Positions 1 to 5,444 of a DNA stretch of 5,444 nucleotides are shown in pieces. The notes below the pieces were generated by a model. The model was given only the letters and a program-made list of their open reading frames with translations. It did not search any database and was not told where the DNA came from. This stretch comes from Chryseobacterium gleum (GTDB lineage: Bacteria; Bacteroidota; Bacteroidia; Flavobacteriales_D; Sanyastnellaceae). The position numbers were made by a program, and so were the translations under genes. Within the stretch, counting starts at the first letter, position 1; every line of letters begins with the position of its first letter. The stretch covers positions 1 to 5,444 of the forward strand of contig CALQJP020000181.1 in the NCBI GenBank assembly GCA_943330925.2, given 5' to 3'.

Positions 1-1
1 A

Positions 2-139
2 TTGTCATCATCGGGCTTGCTTATGGCAGGCACAGCAGTTTCAGTAAACAACCTACCCGAAGACATTGAAGGCACTTCATGGGCCTCACAGGTATGGAAA
101 GGGTGCTATGCATACGATGCGAATTCACCCTGTGAATGA
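2..139 (+). CDS. C-terminal end of an unidentified upstream gene (partial, tentative frame)
   Basis: The reading frame beginning at base 2 is open for 45 codons from the window edge to a TGA at 137-139. It ends in a soluble stretch containing VNNLPEDIEG and finishing in SPCE. Its stop overlaps the start of the Nudix gene as ATGA, the usual arrangement for translationally coupled genes, and this is the main reason for choosing this frame. I do not recognise the family. A competing reading is the frame from base 1, which ends at TGA 67-69 after a short hydrophobic run (IVIIGLAYG) and a basic tail ending TRRH. That would suit the end of a membrane protein and would leave a 66-base gap before the Nudix gene. 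Codon pattern does not separate the two convincingly. Confidence 0.35.
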   Translation: MSSSGLLMAGTAVSVNNLPEDIEGTSWASQVWKGCYAYDANSPCE

Positions 140-771
140 TGCACGAGGCGTTCATCCGTGATGTGGCCGATCGACTGGCACGGCTGCAATCGATGGCCAC
201 GCAGGCCAATCAAATCATTAGCTATCCACGCCCATCGCCTGAAGAGGCTCGGAGTATGAATCCACCGGCGCGCGAAAGTGCCGTTGTGTTTCCGCTTTTC
301 ATGCGCGATGGCCAATGGCACACCGCGTTTATGAAACGACCGTCGGGTCAGGGAGTGCACAGCGATCAGCTATCCTTTCCGGGTGGACGACTTGAGGCCG
401 GCGAAACCCATGTGCAGGCCGCACTTCGGGAAGCGCAAGAAGAGGTCGGTGCTGATCCGATGCATTGGAACGTGCTGGGCGAATTGTCGTCGCTCTACAT
501 ACCACCAAGTCATTTTGTAGTGCATCCTTTTTTGGTTGTTGGTCCGGAAAATCCGCACTTTCTATTGAGTGCCGATGAAGTAGTCGATTGGATTGAGCAC
601 CCAATTGAGCAGTTGTTGCGCCCTTCAATCATTCGGAAGAAGGCGATTTTCGTGGCCAAATACAATCGAACATTCGATAGTGGATATTTTGATATTCAGG
701 GTCACACACTTTGGGGAGCAACCGCTATTATGGTGCAAGAATTTCGGTCGCTGTTTGGCTTGGAAGATTGA
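136..771 (+). CDS. Nudix hydrolase, CoA pyrophosphatase type (NudL/YeaB-like)
   Basis: This 211-residue protein carries a complete Nudix box, G-x5-E-x7-REUxEExGU. It runs from G84 through E90 to R98-E99-A-Q-E102-E103-V-G105-A106, so the metal-binding glutamates are intact. Just upstream, at residues 66-84, MKRPSGQGVHSDQLSFPGG resembles the extra motif that marks the CoA-pyrophosphatase branch (E. coli NudL, peroxisomal NUDT7/8). Family knowledge: these cytoplasmic Mg/Mn enzymes split CoA and acyl-CoA derivatives into 3',5'-ADP and acyl-phosphopantetheine. The length is close to the usual 190-210 residues. The N-terminal 40 residues are a helical lead-in without a signal peptide. The start is ambiguous between two adjacent ATG codons (136 and 139); 136 is chosen because it forms an ATGA overlap with the preceding frame. 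No clear Shine-Dalgarno sequence is seen. Substrate specificity is inferred from motifs only. Confidence 0.9.
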   Translation: MMHEAFIRDVADRLARLQSMATQANQIISYPRPSPEEARSMNPPARESAVVFPLFMRDGQWHTAFMKRPSGQGVHSDQLSFPGGRLEAGETHVQAALREAQEEVGADPMHWNVLGELSSLYIPPSHFVVHPFLVVGPENPHFLLSADEVVDWIEHPIEQLLRPSIIRKKAIFVAKYNRTFDSGYFDIQGHTLWGATAIMVQEFRSLFGLED

Positions 772-836
772 GGGTGTATTGAACCCATTGGAAGCATAGC
801 TGTAACAGTAGCAGAATACTTCGCTCAATCGTTGAT

Positions 837-1580
837 ATGAAAAAACTGTTCTTCCTCCTTTTTGCTTCATGCCTGAACCTCGTTGTTCGGGCACAACAGC
901 CTTCTTCTGTCGAAGCCGGCGAGAAGGCGCTTGGCAAAGCGTGCCTGGAGGGAAATGCAGATGCGATACAGACCGCTGCCATGGTGTTGGCAAGAAGCGC
1001 GGCATATGGTGCCGACAAGTTTGAATACGCGTCGAATTTGCTGAGCAGCGTAGAGGTGAACGGCGTTCTCTTTACAGGAGGTAAAGGCGATACGTATCCC
1101 GTCATTGTATTGCAATTCTTGAAAAACATGCGCACCGATGTGCGCGTGATACACACCGATTGGCTGGCCGATGCGGCATACTTCCAGCGATTGCAAGCTG
1201 CAACCGGCATCGAGAAATCGGGCACAGCAGGCATAGCAGCGTTGGCTCGCAAGATGCCGGTTTATGTGTCGCTGGCAGCAAAGGCAGATGTCATCAGCGA
1301 ATTGGAAAGCGAACTGTATTGCACCGGCCTTGCCTTCAAGTGCTCGGCTGCACCGCTGGCCAATGTGCGCTCGATGTATGCCGACTGGTGGAAGAATTGC
1401 GGAAAGAGTCAGATGGCTTCCGGCTACGGGTTGAATGCCAATTACCTGGTGCCACTGGCTATGCTGGCTGACTATGCAAAGCAAACAGGGCAGAACCAAG
1501 AGTACAGCAGCATCAAACAGAAATATGCCGAAGTGGCCCGCAGTGTAGGTGAAAAGGAACAACTCCCTGTAATAAAGTGA
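837..1580 (+). CDS. Secreted protein with a DUF2723-like soluble domain
   Basis: This 247-residue protein begins with a clear Sec signal peptide: MKK, a hydrophobic core at about residues 4-17, and likely cleavage after A19 in VRA-QQ. The mature protein would therefore be periplasmic or secreted, and the signal peptide fixes the ATG at 837. The core motif VLFTGGKGDTYP (77-88) followed by RTDVRVI (99-105) closely resembles the segment in Bacteroidota DUF2723 membrane proteins usually written as LFTNGDNDTYP...VRTDVRVVN. Later stretches, PVYVSLAAKADV (141-152) and ELYCTGLAFK (159-168), and a helical C-terminus with a TPR-like feel (about 200-238), also follow that family's soluble C-terminal half. 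None of the many transmembrane helices that normally precede this part is present. Three cysteines (162, 169, 188) remain in the mature part. The gene lies 4 bases before the sigma-factor start and is probably co-transcribed with it. The family match is from memory, so the function is unknown. Confidence 0.75.
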   Translation: MKKLFFLLFASCLNLVVRAQQPSSVEAGEKALGKACLEGNADAIQTAAMVLARSAAYGADKFEYASNLLSSVEVNGVLFTGGKGDTYPVIVLQFLKNMRTDVRVIHTDWLADAAYFQRLQAATGIEKSGTAGIAALARKMPVYVSLAAKADVISELESELYCTGLAFKCSAAPLANVRSMYADWWKNCGKSQMASGYGLNANYLVPLAMLADYAKQTGQNQEYSSIKQKYAEVARSVGEKEQLPVIK

Positions 1581-1584
1581 ACGC

Positions 1585-2205
1585 ATGCTATTGAGCAAAC
1601 GACCCTATCAAAACGAACACGACGAGCAGCTGATGGCGCTCGTGGGGCAGCACAACCAGCGTGCCTTTGAGGAGTTGTATGGGCGTTATGGCAAGCTGAT
1701 GTACAATTATTTTTTGCGCATGCTGTGGAAGGAGAAAGAGAAGGCGCGCGACTTCACGCAGGAGCTTTTTACGAAGGTGTATCAGAAGCCTCATTTGTAT
1801 GATCCTGCCCGCCCATTTAAAACATGGTTGTATAGCATTGCGCACAACATGTGCAAGAATGAATACGCAAAGATTGAGGTGAGGAAGGAGGCGCAGCAAA
1901 CCTTGAAGGCCGAAGCAAAGGGCATTACGAAGCCTGTTGCGCAAAAGGAGATGGACCGCAAGTCATTCATGGAGCAGCTGGCCTCGGTGCTGGCTCAATT
2001 GGACGAGGTGAAGCGAGAAACGTTTGAACTACGATTTGTGCAAGAGCTGAGCATTATAGAGATCAGTGAGATTATGAGTGTAAGTGAAGGCACCGTGAAG
2101 TCGCGCCTGTTTTATCTGCTGAAGGATCTCAACGGCAAACTCAAGGCATTTGAGGGCATTGCTGTATGGTTGTCATGTTTAATCTTATTCGAAGGTCTGT
2201 TATGA
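1585..2205 (+). CDS. ECF-type RNA polymerase sigma-70 factor
   Basis: This 206-residue sigma factor has only regions 2 and 4, as is typical of the extracytoplasmic-function group. Region 2 spans about residues 27-96. It includes the core-binding DFTQELFTKVYQ (56-67) and the -10-recognising FKTWLYSIAHNMCKNEYAK (78-96). A charged linker (about 97-128) leads to region 4 (about 132-184), with the helix-turn-helix LSIIEISEIMSVSEGTVKSR at 155-174. The family role is to direct RNA polymerase to a small regulon in response to an envelope signal. After region 4 the protein ends in an unusual hydrophobic tail, GIAVWLSCLILFEGLL (191-206). The gene starts 4 bases after the DUF2723-like gene and its TGA overlaps the next ATG, so all three genes look like one operon. 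The ATG at 1585 has no strong ribosome binding site. The regulon and any autoregulation cannot be read from this window. Confidence 0.93.
   Translation: MLLSKRPYQNEHDEQLMALVGQHNQRAFEELYGRYGKLMYNYFLRMLWKEKEKARDFTQELFTKVYQKPHLYDPARPFKTWLYSIAHNMCKNEYAKIEVRKEAQQTLKAEAKGITKPVAQKEMDRKSFMEQLASVLAQLDEVKRETFELRFVQELSIIEISEIMSVSEGTVKSRLFYLLKDLNGKLKAFEGIAVWLSCLILFEGLL
2191..2195 (+). promoter_or_regulatory. Possible ribosome binding site for the anti-sigma gene
   Basis: GAAGG lies 6 bases before the ATG at 2202, inside the end of the sigma gene. It supports 2202 over the upstream in-frame ATG codons at 2166 and 2175. Bacteroidota often initiate without a Shine-Dalgarno sequence, so the support is modest. 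Confidence 0.35.
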
Positions 2206-3077
2206 GCGAGCATGAAATCTACCAACATGAAGACATTGAAGCTTTGCTCATGAGCAAGGCTTTCGGTGAGTTGCTCAGTGAAGAGAGATCTTTCGTTTTG
2301 CAGCACCTTCAAAATGAGGAGGAGTACAACTCCTTGCGTCGACTTTTGCTTGAAATGCATGAGCTGTCTTTCGATGCGGAGTTAAAGGATCCGCCGGAGT
2401 CGCTTGAAACGGCTCTGCTGCATGGTTTTGCAGAAAACGCGGAGAAGGTGAGGGGATATAAGCAGCGGTTTGCTCCCTGGATGGGGTGGGCGGTTGCAGC
2501 TTCTGTGGTTGGCTTTTTCGTCATATTCTTTTGGCCCACGCCCAATCGACAGGAGCAGGCTTCGGTTGAACAGAAGAGCACAAACGAGCAAGAGCAAGCA
2601 CCTGCACCTGCAACTCCAAAGCAGGAAGCTCCAAAGCCCGCGGTGGAGGTTCCGAACGTTGTATTGCCTTCTGAAGTAGAAAACTTGCTTGCTCAAGTTG
2701 TGCCGGCCACCACGCCTGCGCCGCCAGCCTATGCAACGAGCGTGTATGAATATGAAGATGCATTGAAGTCGGTGAGCCTTACGGAAGAAGCGGTTGCAGA
2801 GTCGGATATGGCCGATGAATATGCGCCGGTTGAAATGGATGCCGGCAAATATGAAGCTCCTGTGTCAGTACAGGAAGATGTGACCATGAGCGCACCTCCT
2901 GCAGCTGCTCAATCGGCAGAGAAGGAGTCATTAATCTCTGTAGAATCCACATCCAAAAAGATAGTGACAGCAGAAACAAAGGCTCTTGGAAAAGCCAATC
3001 GCAAAAAGCTGCGCAACCCGGAGGTGATGAGGCTGTCACAGTCCAAAAAACTGAAGTCGCTACTGCGCAGCGAGTAG
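2202..3077 (+). CDS. Single-pass membrane protein, probable anti-sigma factor
   Basis: With the start at 2202 this is a 291-residue protein. Residues 1-90 are cytoplasmic, helical and charged, with the general look of an anti-sigma domain (IEALLMSKAFGELLSEER, 12-29). No HxxxCxxC zinc motif is present. One transmembrane helix follows at about 93-111 (WMGWAVAASVVGFFVIFFW). The rest lies outside the inner membrane. Residues 112-250 are low-complexity, rich in Pro, Ala and Glu and net acidic; residues 251-291 are strongly basic (SKK, NRKKLRN, SKKLKS). The topology and the position directly after an ECF sigma gene indicate that it sequesters the sigma factor at the membrane. ATGA is shared with the sigma stop, so translation is probably coupled and the two proteins made in matched amounts. 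The longer ORF from 2166 would add 12 residues and overlap the sigma gene by 40 bases; I consider it less likely. Homology is not obvious from sequence alone; the role rests on topology and context. Confidence 0.78.
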   Translation: MSEHEIYQHEDIEALLMSKAFGELLSEERSFVLQHLQNEEEYNSLRRLLLEMHELSFDAELKDPPESLETALLHGFAENAEKVRGYKQRFAPWMGWAVAASVVGFFVIFFWPTPNRQEQASVEQKSTNEQEQAPAPATPKQEAPKPAVEVPNVVLPSEVENLLAQVVPATTPAPPAYATSVYEYEDALKSVSLTEEAVAESDMADEYAPVEMDAGKYEAPVSVQEDVTMSAPPAAAQSAEKESLISVESTSKKIVTAETKALGKANRKKLRNPEVMRLSQSKKLKSLLRSE

Positions 3078-3083
3078 TCGCAT

Positions 3084-5444
3084 TTATTGCTTGTTCACTA
3101 GCAAAAGTTTCCGCCAATCGTTATTGATCAGAAGTGTCTGGCTGCGAAATGAACGTTGAGCATAGAGCTTCGCCTGATCGTCGTAGTGGGGGCTCAACAC
3201 ATGTCCGCTTTGTCCGCTGGGTGTAATGTTCAACCCGTTATCTACATCCGCAAAATCGACCATGGTTCGCATTTGTGATCCGAAGAAAACTTTTGCGTAG
3301 CTGGTACTATCGAGGTAGAAGCCCGACTGGTGTATGGTTTCATTGCCGCCCCAAACTTCATGTTTGCTGATATTGAAAAGCGGTCGGAACAGAGCTACCT
3401 CGCCCAGCGGATGCTTCAGTTCAAGCGAAGCGGAGCGGCTCCACTTCCATTGCTGTGGATTGCTTCCGAAGGTTTCGCTCAACTCGTTATATGTTTTATC
3501 GAATGCTATTGCAAGCACTTCTGCCTGTGTTTCGCGAGTGGAAGTATGCACGTTGTCCCACCAAATGCTTTCCGGATTTTCATGAAGCACTTTGAGGGTC
3601 CGCTGGAATTGATGCGTAGTCAGAAATAGCGAGAAGAGGTTTGCGCCCATTTCATCTTCCATGGCGAATCGGGTGCTGTGATAGAGCATGCGATTAAAAA
3701 CAGTGGGAGCAACCAACTCCGGATTGTACTCACCATCCCATGCAAGCATCGGTTTGAGTTGAGCGAAGCGTGCATCGTTTTGCATTGATGACGATTCTAA
3801 GATTGTGAGCCACGTTTTCAGAATAGACTCATCTACTTCGCTTCTGCAGTCGTTGATAAGCGACTTCATTTTTTCGAGCGTCCACTCATTTTCGGGTTGA
3901 AGCAGCGCTTGAATGCGATCGGCTCTGTACTGTGGTTTGTAATAGCCAGGGTAGTGAAGCGCGGTGTGATTGGTATCCGAGGAGTATTTCAACAAGTCGT
4001 CGGGCCAGTCGTTGGCGCTGTAGATGTAGCCGTGTGCCGGATCGATGCAGCGCGGATTCATTTCGAACGGATAGTAGCCTTGCCATTCGTTGGCGGCACT
4101 GCTTCCGTCGTGAATGGTCCAGCTGTTCATGGTTTGCGGACGTTGGGTCAGTTTTGCAGCAGCCCACCACGCAATGTGCCCTTCGGCATCGCCATAGTTG
4201 ACGCTCAAACCCGGGGCATGAATGCGGCTGACGCCCTTTTCAAAGTTGGTCAGGTCGTGAGCAGTATTCATCTGCCAGAGCGCTTCCAGGTTTTGGTTTT
4301 CCAGTTGTGTGTAGGTCCATTTGACGGCAATGGGTTTATCGGGCATCGACTTGAAAATGTCGTTGATGATCGGCCCGTGCCTCGTTACACGCACTTGAAT
4401 GGTAGTGTCGGCGGCGCCTTTCACACGTATCGTGTAGTTCTTTTGAGCGCATGCTTCGAAGTTGCCTTCGTACAGGAACAGTGTGCTGTCGCCGGGCGAG
4501 GGTTGCTCGGAGTAGAAGTCCATGTCGTCGTTGAGCAGCATGGTTACGCCCCACGCTTTGTATCGGTCGCGACCAACCATGGCGAAAGGCACGCCTGCCA
4601 GGTAGTGGCCATACATTTCAAACTCGGGCGATTTAAGGTGCGCTTCATACCACGTTTGCGGAATCATATACCCGATGTGTGTGTCGTTGCTTACAATCAC
4701 TTTTCCCGACGCTGTTTTGGATCCGCTCACCGCCCATGCATTGCTGCCGTTGAGTGTCGCAAAGGGCATGATGGCTTCGGTAGCGTTGAAGGTTTGTGCC
4801 ATGCCAAGCAATGACTCAAAGTAGGCGGAATCGTGCGGTGTAGTGGGAATCGCCGATTCGTTCGTATGAAAAAGTCCCATTGCTTGCAGGTGCTCTTGCG
4901 TGAAGTGTTTGGCGATGTAGTCGACTACCGGTTCTGTTTTTTGCGCCATGCCGAAGTTAAAGGCCATGGCGCCTGTTATATAATAGAGGTCGACAGGTTG
5001 GAAGGAACGTTTAGGAATACCGATGATGCTGAATTCCGGTGGAGTAGGCCCATGTTCAATATAATAATTCACACCGGCGATATACGCTTCGATTGCGTCG
5101 TGCATTGGAGTACCCCGTTGCCTTTCAAGGCGAGCCGCAGAAGCTTCAGCGTATTCTTTCATACCCAGGCTGAGGAAGGTACGATCCACCTTTATCATGG
5201 GCTGGCCGATGATTTCAGCCAGAGCACCGCTGCCTGCTCTTCGCATCATCTCCATCTGGAACAGGCGTTCTTGCGCATGCACGTAACCAAAGGCCATGAA
5301 GAGGTCGTGGTTGTTTTCGGCTTCGATGTGCGGCACGCCGAAGTCATCGAAGTGAACAGTTACAGGCTGTTGGAGAGCGGGCATTGAAATGTTGCCTTCG
5401 TATTGAGGGGCTGAACGCTGAAGCCAGATGTAACCGGCCACGGC
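3084..5444 (-). CDS. Penicillin acylase family protein (N-terminal-nucleophile amidohydrolase), 5' end cut by window
   Basis: About 786 codons are visible and the frame stays open to the window edge. The first in-window start-like codon (GTG at 5441-5439) follows an in-frame Ala codon and sits in what looks like the end of a signal or anchor helix, so the true start lies outside. Numbering from that GTG, residues 26-90 match the acylase alpha-chain entry (VHFDDFGVPHIEAENNHD, then GYVHAQERLFQMEMMRR). The autocatalytic nucleophile is Ser233 in NGSNAWAVSG (codon 4745-4743); cleavage before it would give a beta chain of 553 residues, close to E. coli penicillin G acylase. DDMD (305-308) fits the calcium-site region. 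Asn477 in YSANDWP (codon 4013-4011) fits the catalytic Asn, and Arg509 in ADRI fits the conserved Arg. Family members hydrolyse amide bonds of penicillins, acyl-homoserine lactones or other N-acyl compounds in the periplasm; the natural substrate here is unknown. The gene is convergent with the anti-sigma gene. Confidence 0.93.
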   Translation of the reverse strand, partial: AVAGYIWLQRSAPQYEGNISMPALQQPVTVHFDDFGVPHIEAENNHDLFMAFGYVHAQERLFQMEMMRRAGSGALAEIIGQPMIKVDRTFLSLGMKEYAEASAARLERQRGTPMHDAIEAYIAGVNYYIEHGPTPPEFSIIGIPKRSFQPVDLYYITGAMAFNFGMAQKTEPVVDYIAKHFTQEHLQAMGLFHTNESAIPTTPHDSAYFESLLGMAQTFNATEAIMPFATLNGSNAWAVSGSKTASGKVIVSNDTHIGYMIPQTWYEAHLKSPEFEMYGHYLAGVPFAMVGRDRYKAWGVTMLLNDDMDFYSEQPSPGDSTLFLYEGNFEACAQKNYTIRVKGAADTTIQVRVTRHGPIINDIFKSMPDKPIAVKWTYTQLENQNLEALWQMNTAHDLTNFEKGVSRIHAPGLSVNYGDAEGHIAWWAAAKLTQRPQTMNSWTIHDGSSAANEWQGYYPFEMNPRCIDPAHGYIYSANDWPDDLLKYSSDTNHTALHYPGYYKPQYRADRIQALLQPENEWTLEKMKSLINDCRSEVDESILKTWLTILESSSMQNDARFAQLKPMLAWDGEYNPELVAPTVFNRMLYHSTRFAMEDEMGANLFSLFLTTHQFQRTLKVLHENPESIWWDNVHTSTRETQAEVLAIAFDKTYNELSETFGSNPQQWKWSRSASLELKHPLGEVALFRPLFNISKHEVWGGNETIHQSGFYLDSTSYAKVFFGSQMRTMVDFADVDNGLNITPSGQSGHVLSPHYDDQAKLYAQRSFRSQTLLINNDWRKLLLVNKQ

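Noticed and set aside
772..836. Candidate Bacteroidota promoter before 837 (TTG at 788-790, TACTTCG at 817-823)
   Set aside because: The -7-like element matches TAnnTTTG only partly, and the 26-base spacing is longer than usual. Not enough to call a promoter.
837..899. Possible lipoprotein signal (FASC, Cys12) in the secreted protein
   Set aside because: The cysteine is too close to the N-terminus and the -3 residue is Phe. A signal peptidase I site after VRA (residue 19) fits better.
867..1598. A 243-codon minus-strand ORF opposite the DUF2723-like gene
   Set aside because: The plus-strand frame has a signal peptide, family-like motifs and tight spacing to the sigma gene. The minus-strand product is Cys/His-rich without a recognisable fold.
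2598..2637. Short repeats (CACCTG twice, CTCCAAAGC twice, the latter 15 bases apart)
   Set aside because: They fall in the low-complexity Pro/Ala/Glu coding region and follow from the residue bias; too short for a separate repeat feature.
3060..3077. Short inverted repeat CTACT / AGTAG around an 8-base loop at the anti-sigma stop
   Set aside because: The stem is only 5 base pairs (6 with a G-U pair) and no T-run follows on either strand, so it is not a credible terminator.
3897..4814. A 305-codon ORF on the plus strand opposite the acylase gene
   Set aside because: It is antisense to a gene with strongly recognisable family motifs. Its translation has no recognisable domain, and long antisense ORFs are expected opposite such coding sequence.

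Overview
This 5.4 kb stretch looks like ordinary chromosome from a member of the Bacteroidota. The clues are the gene families, not any marker gene: an ECF sigma/anti-sigma pair of Bacteroidota style, a small secreted protein resembling the soluble part of DUF2723 proteins, a large envelope penicillin-acylase homologue, weak or absent Shine-Dalgarno sequences, and base composition near 50% GC by eye. No tRNA, rRNA, CRISPR, insertion sequence or phage signal is visible, and no gap between genes exceeds 150 bases.

Plus strand, left to right. Bases 1-139 hold the end of an upstream gene that I cannot identify; the best frame overlaps the next start codon as ATGA. A CoA-pyrophosphatase-type Nudix hydrolase follows (136-771). 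After a 65-base gap comes a compact three-gene unit. It comprises a secreted DUF2723-like protein (837-1580), an ECF sigma-70 factor only 4 bases later (1585-2205), and a single-pass membrane protein that overlaps the sigma stop by ATGA (2202-3077) and is probably its anti-sigma factor.

Minus strand. One large gene fills 3084-5444 and runs off the right edge. It encodes a penicillin-acylase-family N-terminal-nucleophile hydrolase with its catalytic Ser and the conserved Asn visible. It is convergent with the anti-sigma gene, with only 6 bases between the two stop codons.

How they may work together (inference): the three-gene unit looks like an envelope-sensing switch. The membrane protein would hold the sigma factor at the inner membrane, and the secreted DUF2723-like protein could act outside the cytoplasm as a sensor, effector or target. 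The Nudix enzyme is probably cytoplasmic housekeeping of CoA derivatives, and the acylase is an independent envelope enzyme. The most unusual points are the secreted DUF2723-like domain placed directly before a sigma factor, and the hydrophobic C-terminal tail of that sigma factor.
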